In this document: piece by piece, positions 56,780 to 64,000 of the stretch
Numbering within the stretch: the stretch's first letter is position 1
Layout: each line of letters starts with the position of its first letter
Notes under the pieces: model-generated
Told to the model about the DNA's origin: nothing
The model's input: the letters and a program-made list of their open reading frames with translations, nothing else
Database searches by the model: none
NCBI GenBank assembly: GCA_036747295.1
Contig: DAIOCN010000016.1
Span: forward strand, 1 to 64,000
Origin: UBA4736 sp002404015
GTDB taxonomy: Bacteria; Chloroflexota; Dormibacteria; Dormibacterales; Dormibacteraceae
Direction of reading: 5' to 3'
Length of the DNA stretch: 64,000 nucleotides
Translations under genes and position numbers: made by a program

Positions 56780-58603
56780 GTGCTTCTTGAGATCCGCCTG
56801 CTCGGCCCCCCGCAAATCACGGTCGACGGCAGGCCGCAGGCGGCACCGAGAGGCCGCAAGGTCTGGGGACTCCTTGCCTATCTGGTCCTAACCGACCGGC
56901 AGCCGGCTCGGTCCTGGCTGGCCGGCCTTCTCTTCGCTGACGCCGACGACCCGCTCGGCGCGCTGCGGTGGTCGCTAGCCGAGCTGCGCAGGTTGCTCGG
57001 CCCGGGAGTCACGCTCGGCGGGGACCCGGTCGTATTGGGGATCCACCCCACGGCGGTCGTCGACGTGCTGAGCGCGACCAGTCGGGAGCCGGCGAAAACT
57101 GACGACCTCGACCCTGGCCGCGAGCTGCTTGAGGGGATGGATTTCGGGGCTTCACCCGGGTTTGAGGCCTGGCTGACGGCTGAACGCCGCCAGCTCACCG
57201 CGGCCTCCATCGCGAAGGCCCGGCAGAGGGTGCTATCAGAGCTCGTGGCCGGCGATCCGGGAGCGGCGGCGCGCCTCGCCGCCCGCCTGGTCGAGGTGGA
57301 CCCGCTCGACGAGGGTGCCCAGGCACTATTGGTTCGCTGCCTGGTGACCGCCGGCGACCGCGCCGCCGCGACCCGGCAGTTCGCTGCGGCGCGCGAACTC
57401 CTGCGGCGCGAGCTTGGAGTCGATCCCGGGCCCGAGCTCGCGGCGGCCAATTCCGCCGCCGGTGACCCGGCGGCCGGTCGCCTGGGGTCTCGGCCCGGCC
57501 GCCTGGCGGTCGGACGCGCCCAGCTCGAGGCAGGGCAGGCAGCGATCGGCGCCGGCGCGCTCGACACCGGGATCGCCTGCCTCCGGGAGTCCGCCGCGGC
57601 CGCCTCGGACGCCGGCGATCGGCCCCTTGAGGGAAGGGCGCTGGCCGAGTTGGGGTCAGCGCTTGTTCACTCGGTCCGCGGCAGGGACGGTGAGGGCGCG
57701 GCGGTCCTGCACGCGGCTCTGAGCATTGCCGAGGAGGCCGGCGATGACGGCCTCACCGCCCGTGCGGCCGGCGAGCTGGGATGGGTGGAGCTGCTCGGAG
57801 GCCGCTATCCGACCTCAATCGCCTGGTTCGAACGCGCGTCGGCGCTGCTACTGGACGATCCTGGCGCGAGGTCATGGGCGGACGCGAACCGCGGAGTGGC
57901 GCTCTGCGATAGCGGGCGCCACGCCGCCGGGCTGGCGCTACTCGAGACCGCCGCCGGACTGGCCGAGGAGTCCGGCCACCAGAAGAACCTGACCTGGTCG
58001 CTCGCCTTCATTGGGCGCTCCCGGTTGCTCCGGGGCGAGCTCGATCTCGCCCGCCTCGCGCTTGAGGCCTCACACCGCCTTGCCAGGGAGTTTTGGCCCT
58101 ACTTCATCCCTTGGCCGGAAAGCCTGCTCGGCGACCTGGCACTGGCCGACACGAGCCCGGACCGGGCCCTGCCGCTCTACGAGGACGCTTTCGCTCACGC
58201 CTGTCACCTGGCCGATCCGTGTTGGGAGGGAATTAGCCTGCGCGGGCTGGGCCTTCACTCGGCCAGTACGGGCCGGGTGGACGAGGGGGTGAAGCAGCTC
58301 CTCGAAGCCTGCTTCCGGGCGGTGCGTTTCGATGACACCTATCAGTGGGCCGTCGCCTACTGCCGCGACGGGCTGGTCCAGGGCGGCGTGGCGGCGCGTT
58401 CGAGCAAAGCCACGGGCTGGGCCGCTGACCTCGAGACCATGGCCGGCCGTCTGGGCATGCACGAGTTCGCGGCGCGGGCGCATCTCTACCTTTCCGATCT
58501 CGGTAGCGTCAGAGCTCTGGAGGCTGCTCAGGCCCTTGCCGCCGAGGTTGAGAACCCTTCGCTCGACTCTCTCATCGCCTCACACGCTTCGTCACACGCC
58601 TGA
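56780..58603 (+). CDS. SARP-like transcriptional regulator (BTAD and TPR)
   Basis: 607 residues from GTG 56780 (VLLEIRLLGPPQITVDGRPQ). N-terminal winged helix of the OmpR-like type (about 1-95): APRGRKVWGLLAYLVLTDRQPARSWLAGLLFADADDPLGALRWSLAELRRLLG. Then a BTAD domain (about 100-230): LLEGMDFGASPGFEAWLTAERRQ and VEVDPLDEGAQALLVRCLVTAGDRAAATRQFAAARELLRRELGVDPGPEL. The remainder is made of TPR-like helices. There is no NB-ARC ATPase module. Such proteins activate adjacent clusters; here the likely target is the small DinB-like gene downstream. Confidence 0.9.
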   Translation: MLLEIRLLGPPQITVDGRPQAAPRGRKVWGLLAYLVLTDRQPARSWLAGLLFADADDPLGALRWSLAELRRLLGPGVTLGGDPVVLGIHPTAVVDVLSATSREPAKTDDLDPGRELLEGMDFGASPGFEAWLTAERRQLTAASIAKARQRVLSELVAGDPGAAARLAARLVEVDPLDEGAQALLVRCLVTAGDRAAATRQFAAARELLRRELGVDPGPELAAANSAAGDPAAGRLGSRPGRLAVGRAQLEAGQAAIGAGALDTGIACLRESAAAASDAGDRPLEGRALAELGSALVHSVRGRDGEGAAVLHAALSIAEEAGDDGLTARAAGELGWVELLGGRYPTSIAWFERASALLLDDPGARSWADANRGVALCDSGRHAAGLALLETAAGLAEESGHQKNLTWSLAFIGRSRLLRGELDLARLALEASHRLAREFWPYFIPWPESLLGDLALADTSPDRALPLYEDAFAHACHLADPCWEGISLRGLGLHSASTGRVDEGVKQLLEACFRAVRFDDTYQWAVAYCRDGLVQGGVAARSSKATGWAADLETMAGRLGMHEFAARAHLYLSDLGSVRALEAAQALAAEVENPSLDSLIASHASSHA

Positions 58604-58676
58604 CCCCAAGACTCGCAAACAAACCGGTGGCGAGTGGCCGCCGATGCAGTTGCTGAGACCAAGGAGGCGTGGAGTA

Positions 58677-59183
58677 ATGAGTGAGCAAGGCGAGGAGATC
58701 GCGCGGGACTGCATGTCGGCGGTCCGGGCGGCTATCGAGTTCTGCGAGAGCTGCCCGGAGGAGGGCTGGACCGCCATCACCTCGGAAGAGGGCTGGCCGG
58801 TGGCAGCCGTCGTTCGGCACATCGCCGAGGGAGGCCGGGTGCTTGTCGGCTTCGCCCAAGAGATGGCGGCGGGCCGCGACGTGACCACGACCATGGCCGA
58901 GATCGACGCTTGGAACGCTGCGCAGCTCGATGACTGGTCGAAGACAACGCGCGCCGAAGCGATCGAGCTGCTGAGCGAGGTTCGCGACCTCGCCGCGCGC
59001 ACTGTCCGCGGCTACTCCCACGAGCAATTGTCGGGGGAGCACATGTTCGCCATCTACGGCCAGCCCCGGACCACCGCACGGATGGCAGAGGGCTTCGCGC
59101 TTCACGCACTCGAACATCTGGACAGCGCGCGAGCCGCAACCGGCCCGCTGCACGCCGTTCGCCCAGGGCAATTAAGCCGATAG
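58677..59183 (+). CDS. DinB/mycothiol-maleylpyruvate-isomerase-like protein
   Basis: 168 residues from ATG 58677. The site AAGGAGG lies some 15 bases ahead. A four-helix bundle with a metal-type set: GWPVAAVVRHIAEGGRVLVG (first His), ALHALEHLDSARAAT (last His), and an Asp/Glu between. This matches DinB-like/TIGR03083 domains, which bind Zn or Ni and sometimes use mycothiol or bacillithiol. The reaction is not known. It is on the same strand 73 bases downstream of the SARP-like regulator. Confidence 0.75.
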   Translation: MSEQGEEIARDCMSAVRAAIEFCESCPEEGWTAITSEEGWPVAAVVRHIAEGGRVLVGFAQEMAAGRDVTTTMAEIDAWNAAQLDDWSKTTRAEAIELLSEVRDLAARTVRGYSHEQLSGEHMFAIYGQPRTTARMAEGFALHALEHLDSARAATGPLHAVRPGQLSR

Positions 59184-59277
59184 AACCAAGGCTGGCAAGA
59201 CCCGGCCTGGTTCGCCGTGGACGGGCGTTTGATCGGGCGGGCGCCGCGTCCGCTATTCGAAGCCTGTGGACCAGCGG

Positions 59278-60204
59278 CTACCCGGGCCGGCTGCCGGCCG
59301 CGCCGATGATCTCGGCGGCCAGCCGGCGCGCGGCCTCGGCGTCCGGCATGACCGTGTCCGTGACCACCACCCGGTAGCCGAGGGCCTCGACGGCAGGCCT
59401 GGCCTCCGCGTCGAGGTCGTCCAGGACGAACCAACCCGAGAACCCGCGGTACTCCTCGGCCACCCCGAGCGCCGTCGGCGGCTTGCCGAGCGCGCGCATC
59501 ATGTCCACGGTCGGCCCTTTCAAGGAGCGGCCGCCCACGATCGGGCTGACGGCCAGGGTCCGGTCCCAGGGCAGGTCGGAGCGGACCAGGGCGGTGATCG
59601 GGGCGATCGAGATCAGCGGGTTGCTGGGCCCGATCACGACCAGGTCCGCGGTGCGGATCGCCGCCCGCGCCTCGGGCGCCGTCTGCGCCTGCTCCAGGCC
59701 CTTGAACTCGATCTGCTCCAGCCTCGGCCCGAGCTTCTCGCGAACGAAGTACTCCTGGAAGCCCAGCCAGCCCTTGTCGGTCAGGAAGCAGGTGCGAACC
59801 AGGTCGTCGGTCACGGGCAGCACCTGGGTCTGCAGGCCGAGCCGGCGGCCCAGGTCGAGCGCGGTCTCCGTCGGCCGGGCTCCCCTCCCCAGCATCTCGG
59901 TGCGCGCGATGTGAAAGGCCAGGTCGCGGTCGCCCAGCCAGAACCAATCCGGCAGTCCCAGCCGGCTCATCTGGCCGTGGACCGCGAAGGTCTCGCCCGC
60001 CACCCCGAAGCCGGCCTCCTCGTTGAAGATGCCGGCCAGCCGGTAAAGGACGGCGTCGGTGTCGGGGCAGACGCGGAGGCCCCAGACGTCGACGTCGTCG
60101 GCGGTGTTGGTGATCACTGTCAGGTCGCCGGGCGCCAGCTCGGCCTGCAGGCCGACCGCCAGCTTGGCCGCCCCGGTGCCGCCCGCCAGAAGGACCACCC
60201 TCAT
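59278..60204 (-). CDS. cofD: 2-phospho-L-lactate transferase (F420 biosynthesis)
   Basis: 308 residues. MRVVLLAGGTGAAKLAVGL is the classic start, followed by ITNTADDVDVWGLRVCPDTDAVLYRLAG, FWLGDRDLAFHIART, IGPSNPLISIAPI and SPIVGGRSLKGPTVDMM. CofD/FbiA joins the lactyl or enolpyruvyl phosphate diphospho-nucleoside to Fo, making F420-0 or its dehydro form. The start overlaps the stop of cofE by 4 bases. It is the last gene of the F420 operon in transcription order. Confidence 0.95.
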   Translation of the reverse strand: MRVVLLAGGTGAAKLAVGLQAELAPGDLTVITNTADDVDVWGLRVCPDTDAVLYRLAGIFNEEAGFGVAGETFAVHGQMSRLGLPDWFWLGDRDLAFHIARTEMLGRGARPTETALDLGRRLGLQTQVLPVTDDLVRTCFLTDKGWLGFQEYFVREKLGPRLEQIEFKGLEQAQTAPEARAAIRTADLVVIGPSNPLISIAPITALVRSDLPWDRTLAVSPIVGGRSLKGPTVDMMRALGKPPTALGVAEEYRGFSGWFVLDDLDAEARPAVEALGYRVVVTDTVMPDAEAARRLAAEIIGAAGSRPG

Positions 60205-60926
60205 CTGAACAGGTCCAGGTCGGCAGGGCGGATCAGGTCGCGGCCACGGCCGGGCGGGCCCTCGACCGTGTACCCGCGCACCACGGCGACGGGGATCCGG
60301 GCCGTCTTGCCCATGACCAGCTCGGCGCTGGCGGCGAGCTCGTCGGCCACCGCGATCACGGTTGCGTACATGGCCTGGCCGAAGTCGTCCTTCTGGCCTC
60401 TGTAGTCGACCAGCGACGGCAGCCCGGCCACGCCCAACGCCACGTTTTCGATGCCCATCCGCCAGGCCCGCCCGAAGGTGTCGGCCACGATCACCGCCAC
60501 CTCGGCTCCCGAGCGCTCGCGCAGCTGGGAGCGGAGGCGCTCCGCGCTCAGGTCGGAGTCCTCGGGGAGCAGGGTCACCGAGTCCTCGCCGGGCACGTTC
60601 GAGTGGTCGATCCCGGCGTTGGCGCACACGTAGCCGTGCTTGGTCTCGACGATCAGGATGCGTTCCTGGCGAACGATGCGGACGCTCTCGTCCAGGATCA
60701 GCTGCACGATCCGGGGGTCACCCTCGATCTGCGCGGCGAGCGACCTGGCCTGCTCCGAGACGGTGACCAGGCGGAGATCCCGAACCTGGCCCTCGGCCTT
60801 GGAGACGACCTTTTGGGCCAGCACCACGATGTCCCCCGAGCGCAGCTGGAAGCGCTCGCTGATGAAGCCCGCCAGGTCGTCGCCCGGCTGCACCTCGGGC
60901 AGCCCTTCGACGGGCAGCACCTGCAT
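60201..60926 (-). CDS. cofE: F420-0:gamma-glutamyl ligase
   Basis: 241 residues from ATG 60926, the normal archaeal CofE length (without the extra FMN domain of FbiB). Motifs: LPEVQPGDDLAGFISE, GDIVVLAQKVVSKAEGQV, NAGIDHSNVPGEDSVTLLPEDSD (metal and GTP), VIVADTFGRAWRMGIENVALGVAG and DELAASAELVMGKTARIPVAVVRGY. The enzyme adds glutamates to F420-0. It is preceded by cofC with a 2-base gap and followed by cofD overlapping. The absence of the FbiB-type reductase domain means any dehydro-F420 reduction would need another enzyme. Confidence 0.95.
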   Translation of the reverse strand: MQVLPVEGLPEVQPGDDLAGFISERFQLRSGDIVVLAQKVVSKAEGQVRDLRLVTVSEQARSLAAQIEGDPRIVQLILDESVRIVRQERILIVETKHGYVCANAGIDHSNVPGEDSVTLLPEDSDLSAERLRSQLRERSGAEVAVIVADTFGRAWRMGIENVALGVAGLPSLVDYRGQKDDFGQAMYATVIAVADELAASAELVMGKTARIPVAVVRGYTVEGPPGRGRDLIRPADLDLFR

Positions 60927-60928
60927 GG

Positions 60929-61522
60929 CTATCCGGCCGCCAGGCTGGACAGGTCGCCGGGCTCGTCCAGGTCCAGGGCGAGGGCGCTGGACTCGTAGAG
61001 GCCGAACCGGACGCCGCGGTCGGCTGCCTCGCGCTCGAACCTGGCCAGCGAGTCGTCGCCGAAGTGGAGCGAGACCACCTCGGGCGGCCGCAGATAGAGC
61101 GCGTTGGTGCCGCCCCGGCCGGTTGCGGGCGCCGCCAGGACCCCCCGCGGGCCGAGCCGACGGGCCCGGGCCAGCATCCCCTTCACCGCCCGCCGGCTGA
61201 CCAACGGCAGGTCGCTGGAGAGCAGCAGCACCGCCTCGGCCTGGCAAGAGAGCGCGTGCTCGATGCCGCGCCGGGCGGCCGGGTTCTGGCCGGCCGGCTC
61301 CGACTCCAGCAGGACCTCGGCGCCGGCCAGCCGGGCCAGCTCGGCGGCCGCCTGGCTGCCGGCAACGGCCAGCACATGGTCGGCGGCCTGGGCGGCGGCC
61401 AGCGCCAGCTGGGCGTTCTGCCTCGCCAGGGCTTGCCGGGCCTCAGGCTCGAGAGCGCTCGCGAGCCGCTGCTTGGCCGTCTCGAAGTCCTTGATGAGGA
61501 CGACGGCCCAGGTGCCGCCTAC
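60929..61522 (-). CDS. cofC: 2-phospho-L-lactate guanylyltransferase-like (CofC), start unclear
   Basis: About 195 residues. The reading frame shows WAVVLIKDFETAKQRLASAL near its beginning, which is the family's N-terminal motif. Then AGQNPAARRGIEHAL, AVLLLSSDLPLVSRRAVKGML, APATGRGGTNALYLRPPEVVSLHFGDDSLARF and LDLDEPGDLSSL. The enzyme activates 2-phospho-L-lactate or phosphoenolpyruvate with GTP. No ATG, GTG or TTG lies in frame before the motif; the next is a GTG at 61375 that would remove the first 50 residues. The stop codon of the upstream fgd gene overlaps the start region. Listed from the GTA codon next to that stop. Confidence 0.85.
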   Translation of the reverse strand, partial: VGGTWAVVLIKDFETAKQRLASALEPEARQALARQNAQLALAAAQAADHVLAVAGSQAAAELARLAGAEVLLESEPAGQNPAARRGIEHALSCQAEAVLLLSSDLPLVSRRAVKGMLARARRLGPRGVLAAPATGRGGTNALYLRPPEVVSLHFGDDSLARFEREAADRGVRFGLYESSALALDLDEPGDLSSLAAG

Positions 61523-62520
61523 ACGGCGCGACGGAGGCGTGGCAGCAGCTCCTTCGCGTAGAGGTCCAGGAACCGGGCCTGGTCATCACCGGGCGCGTGG
61601 AAAACCAGGTGCGTGAACCCGAGGTCGAGGTAGGGCCGGATCTGCTCGACGTGCTCGTCGGGGTCGCTGGAAACCAGCCAGCGCGCCTCCGGGTTCTGGA
61701 CCTTCTTCGCCCGCTCCTCCATCTCGCGGGGATTGTGGACGTTGGCCTTGTCCTCGGCGGGCAGGGCGAGGGCAGCCCAGATCCGGGTGTCGGCCAGTGC
61801 GCGGTCCCGGTCGGTGTCGAACGAAACCTTGACCTCGATCGTCTTCTCGATCTGGCCAAAGTCCCGCCCGGCCGCCTCAGCGCCCTCCCTGACGGCGGGC
61901 AGGAGCTTGTCGCGGTACAGCTCGACGCCCTTCCCGGAGGTGCAGATGAAGCCGTCGCCCTGGCGCCCGGCAAACCTGGCGGCGACCTCGCCGGAAGCGC
62001 CCACATAGATCGGCACGGGCTGCTCCGGACGGTCGTACACGGTGGCGCCGTGCACGTGGTAGTACTCCCCGTCGAACTCGACGAAGTCCTCGTTCCAGAG
62101 CTTCCGGATGAGCTTGGTGGCCTCACTCAACCGCCGAAACCGCTCGCGGAACTCCGGCCACTCGATGCCGATCACGGGCACCTCGTTCATGGACTCGCCG
62201 GTCCCGACGCCGAGGATGACGCGGCCCGGATACATGACGCCCAGGGTGGCGAAGGCCTGGGCCACAATCGCCGGATGGTAGCGAAAGGTCGGCGTGAGCA
62301 CGCTCGTGCCCATCTCGACCCGCTTCGTGCGCTCGCCCAGCGCGCCCAGCCAGCTGAGGGAGAAGGGGGCGTGGCCGTCCGTGTGCCGCCAGGGCTGGTA
62401 GTGGTCGCTGACCCAGACGCTGTCGAAGCCGCGCTCCTCAGCCAGCACCGCGAACTCGAGAAGCTGGCGGGGGCCGAACTGCTCCGCGGAAGCCTTCCAG
62501 CCCAGCTTGAGTTCGCTCAT
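61519..62520 (-). CDS. fgd: F420-dependent glucose-6-phosphate dehydrogenase
   Basis: 333 residues, LLM-class TIM-barrel. MSELKLGWKASAEQFGPRQLLEF, VSDHYQPWRHTDGHAPFSLSWLGALGERT and SVLTPTFRYHPAIVAQAFATLGVMYPGRVILGVGTGESMNEVP are very similar, by memory, to mycobacterial FGD1. The enzyme oxidises glucose-6-phosphate and gives reduced F420 for other enzymes. Catalytic His and Glu (in SDHYQPW and TGESMNE) are present. The start overlaps the small membrane gene's stop by 4 bases, and its stop overlaps the cofC start region. The physical link of fgd with cofC-cofE-cofD is rarer than the separated mycobacterial arrangement. Confidence 0.93.
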   Translation of the reverse strand: MSELKLGWKASAEQFGPRQLLEFAVLAEERGFDSVWVSDHYQPWRHTDGHAPFSLSWLGALGERTKRVEMGTSVLTPTFRYHPAIVAQAFATLGVMYPGRVILGVGTGESMNEVPVIGIEWPEFRERFRRLSEATKLIRKLWNEDFVEFDGEYYHVHGATVYDRPEQPVPIYVGASGEVAARFAGRQGDGFICTSGKGVELYRDKLLPAVREGAEAAGRDFGQIEKTIEVKVSFDTDRDRALADTRIWAALALPAEDKANVHNPREMEERAKKVQNPEARWLVSSDPDEHVEQIRPYLDLGFTHLVFHAPGDDQARFLDLYAKELLPRLRRAV

Positions 62521-62708
62521 CGCCTACGGGGAAAGTACCGCCTCCAGCTGAACGCGATTCCAGCGATTGCGGCGGCGGCCACAACCACCAGGAGCGCGGC
62601 CAGGCTGCCGAAATTGAACGTCCGGATGCCATCGGCCGTCATCCCCACGATCACCAGGACCGAGACCAGTATCAGGACCGCCAGCGTGATCGCCCGGTGC
62701 AGCTTCAC
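62517..62708 (-). CDS. Small two-helix membrane protein, unknown
   Basis: 63 residues from GTG 62708: VKLHRAITLAVLILVSVLVI (first helix), VGMTADGIRTFNFGSLAALL, VVVAAAAIAGIAFSWRRYFP. The two hydrophobic segments are separated by a short polar loop. No family. It is linked by 4-base overlaps both to the gene upstream and to fgd downstream, so it belongs to the F420 operon. Longer readings of the same frame exist but begin in a Gly/Ala/Arg-rich stretch unlikely to be real. Confidence 0.7.
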   Translation of the reverse strand: MKLHRAITLAVLILVSVLVIVGMTADGIRTFNFGSLAALLVVVAAAAIAGIAFSWRRYFPRRR

Positions 62709-63028
62709 TTCGGGAGGCGGGCCACGGCGTCGCGCAATAGTGCTTCCAGGTCCTCCAGCGAGCGGTCGCGCGTGAAGGTGCCGGCCTCCTCCCGATGCAG
62801 TTTCTCCCCCTCCCACCACAGCGCGCTGACCGCGTACTCCTCGGGCCGGGCATCGTCCCAGGCCACGTCCACGGAAGCCTCACCGGCGGTCAGCCGCCAG
62901 ACCGGGTCGTCCCGGAAGAACTCGTGAAGCTTCAGGCCCCCGGCCTCGGCCACGCGCCGGATCGCGGGCGCGACCAGCTCGAAGGCCTGGTCCACCTGGC
63001 CCAGCTTGTCCCAGGAGGTTCCCGCCAT
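62705..63028 (-). CDS. Hypothetical protein heading the F420 operon
   Basis: 107 residues: MAGTSWDKLGQVDQAFELVA, then RRVAEAGGLKLHEFFRDDPVWRLTAGEASVDVAWDDARPEEYAVSALWWEGEKLHREEAGTFTRDRSLEDLEALLRDAVARLPK. An alpha/beta protein with a helix at each end and two or three central strands. No Cys, no membrane segment, no known family. The ATG has an upstream AGGAGG-like sequence (CCAGGAGG... reads on the opposite strand) and no clear site. The stop overlaps the next gene by 4 bases. Divergent from biotin ligase. Confidence 0.75.
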   Translation of the reverse strand: MAGTSWDKLGQVDQAFELVAPAIRRVAEAGGLKLHEFFRDDPVWRLTAGEASVDVAWDDARPEEYAVSALWWEGEKLHREEAGTFTRDRSLEDLEALLRDAVARLPK

Positions 63029-63052
63029 TCGTCCGTAAGCTTATTCGTCTCA

Positions 63053-63706
63053 GTGACAGTGCCTCGCGTCGTCCGGGTGGGCAGCGTGGAGTCCACGCAG
63101 GACCTCGCCCGCGGCCTGCCGATCGGGTCCGTGGTCGTCGCCGAGCACCAGAGCGCCGGCCGGGGCCGGGCCGGCCGGACGTGGGAGGCGCCGCCCCGGA
63201 CCGCTCTGCTCGCGTCCTTCGTGCTTCCCTTCTCGCCCCTGGCCAGCCTAGCTGCGGGGGTGGCGGTGGCCGAGGCGTGCGGGCCCCTGGCGCGCCTCAA
63301 GTGGCCCAACGACGTGCTGCTCGGCGACGGCAAGCTGGCGGGCATCCTGGTCGAGGTCCGCGGCGAGGTGGCGGTCGTGGGCGTGGGCCTCAACCTGACC
63401 TGGGCGCCCGCGGGTGGCGCCCTGCTCGGCGCCGAGGTCGACGAGCTGCTGCCGCGGCTGCACGAGTCGCTAACCCGCTGGAACGCCGCGCCCCCCGCGC
63501 AGGTGCTCGAGCGCTGGCGGGCGCTCTCCGCAACGCTGGGGCGCCGGGTGCGCCTGGAGCTGCCTGGGGAGACGCTGGTCGGCCTGGCCGAGGACGTGCT
63601 GCCCGACGGTTCGCTGGTCGTCGGCGGCCGGGCGTTCGCGGCCGGCGACGTCATCCACCTACGAGACGCAGCAGCTCCGGCAGAACCTCCCCCGAGCGGC
63701 CCCTGA
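63053..63706 (+). CDS. birA: Biotin-[acetyl-CoA carboxylase] ligase (no DNA-binding domain)
   Basis: 217 residues from GTG 63053 (or the GTG two codons later). VGSVESTQDLARGLPIGSVVVAEHQSAGRGRAGRTWEAPP holds the biotinyl-AMP loop GRGRAGRTW, and LKWPNDVLLGDGKLAGILVE the catalytic Lys/Asp region. The small C-terminal domain (about 170-215) is a SH3-like barrel. It activates biotin and attaches it to carrier proteins, here the acyl-CoA carboxylase whose beta subunit lies at 37548. No N-terminal HTH, so not a repressor. Convergent with the Sir2 gene; 56 bases overlap. Confidence 0.92.
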   Translation: MTVPRVVRVGSVESTQDLARGLPIGSVVVAEHQSAGRGRAGRTWEAPPRTALLASFVLPFSPLASLAAGVAVAEACGPLARLKWPNDVLLGDGKLAGILVEVRGEVAVVGVGLNLTWAPAGGALLGAEVDELLPRLHESLTRWNAAPPAQVLERWRALSATLGRRVRLELPGETLVGLAEDVLPDGSLVVGGRAFAAGDVIHLRDAAAPAEPPPSGP

Positions 63707-64000
63707 CAACCGCGTCGGCCAGGTGGTCGAAGGGCGTGGGCTCGGCGTTCACGATGACCAGCGGGGCGCCGGCCTGGGCCGCCACCAGGGGCACGTCCGC
63801 GGCCGGGTAGACGACCAGCGAGCTGCCCGCGACTAGCATCAGGTCGCAGTTCCGCGCCAGCTCGAAGGCGTCGCTGACCGCCTGCTCCGGCATCGGCTCG
63901 CCGAACAGCACGACGTGCGGCTTCAGGTGACTGCCGCCGCAGAGTGGGCAGCGAGGCGGCATCTCGACGTCGAGCCGGGCCTGCACGCCGGCCCGCGCCT
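63651..64000 (-). CDS. Sir2 family NAD-dependent deacylase, partial
   Basis: C-terminal part (116 residues). The gene continues past the right edge. CPLCGGSHLKPHVVLFGEPMPEQAV contains the second CxxC of the zinc ribbon and the LKPHVVLFGE(P) motif typical of sirtuins. LMLVAGSSLVVYPAADVP and LVIVNAEPTPFDHLADAVV are the NAD-binding GTSL- and N-x-E-like stretches. The catalytic His lies beyond the edge. Sirtuins remove acyl groups from lysine using NAD. A known target is acetyl-CoA synthetase; no such gene is visible here. Its 3' end overlaps biotin ligase. Confidence 0.92.
   Translation of the reverse strand, partial: ARAGVQARLDVEMPPRCPLCGGSHLKPHVVLFGEPMPEQAVSDAFELARNCDLMLVAGSSLVVYPAADVPLVAAQAGAPLVIVNAEPTPFDHLADAVVRGRSGEVLPELLRLVGG

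Overview
Everything here was read by eye from the sequence; no alignment or search was run, so family names rest on motifs and remembered family features.

Organism. The window is very GC-rich and gene-dense, with many GTG/TTG starts and many 4-base stop/start overlaps. The gene set fits a soil-type Terrabacteria lineage: an F420 operon with F420-dependent glucose-6-phosphate dehydrogenase, WS/DGAT, ATP-type PEP carboxykinase, SARP-like regulator, PknB-like kinase, fused MoaD-MoaE, GH15, GT87-like membrane glycosyltransferases, and a GAACN4GTTC LexA-type box. I favour a Chloroflexota / Candidatus Dormibacterota-like or deep actinobacterial-type genome, with modest confidence. No rRNA, tRNA, CRISPR, prophage or intact insertion sequence was seen. 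It looks like ordinary chromosome with a few scars.

Layout. 0-9 kb: HD-GYP response regulator, acetamidase/formamidase-like enzyme, L,D-transpeptidase, an unusual pair of small regulators sharing one N-terminal domain, Hsp20, an acyltransferase, a tyrosine recombinase and a nitronate monooxygenase, ending at a tandem hairpin repeat. 9-19 kb: envelope and secreted proteins (Asp-box lipoprotein, membrane spermidine-synthase-like protein, ABC exporter with SGNH lipoprotein, DUF5666-like lipoprotein), an IS481-type transposase remnant and a secreted protein with about 13.5 copies of a 44-residue repeat. 19-26 kb: SufR-like regulator, NAD(P)H-hydrate epimerase, ligase-associated exonuclease, methyltransferase, M55 peptidase group, ATP-dependent DNA ligase, MBL hydrolase and ClpP. 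26-37 kb: aminotransferase, O-methyltransferase, MoaD-MoaE fusion, frameshifted S9 peptidase, PckA, VWA protein and UPF0173 hydrolase. 37-44 kb: LysR stub, acyl-CoA carboxylase beta subunit, and a damaged stretch at 39.2-41.3 kb (frameshifted membrane protein, WS/DGAT with two compensating frameshifts and an apparently inverted 3' fragment, truncated membrane protein), then GH15 and a YgjP-like protease. 44-59 kb: dehydrogenases, DUF72, kinase, DUF4870, radical SAM protein with a LexA-like box, endonuclease III, YqeY-like protein, M3-like peptidase, GT87-like protein and SARP-like regulator. 59-64 kb: the F420 operon (fgd, cofC, cofE, cofD plus two small unknown genes), biotin ligase, and the edge of a Sir2 gene.

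How they fit. fgd supplies reduced F420, and cofC/cofE/cofD make the cofactor. Biotin ligase and the carboxyltransferase belong to one biotin-dependent carboxylase system. WS/DGAT and the acyltransferase are lipid enzymes. Ligase, exonuclease, Nth and the LexA-box radical SAM gene are DNA-repair functions. The strongest leads for something undescribed are the two-gene regulator pair at 4.4-5.4 kb, the two small unknowns heading the F420 operon, the 70-residue four-cysteine protein opposite the ligase, and the inverted-junction scar near 41 kb.
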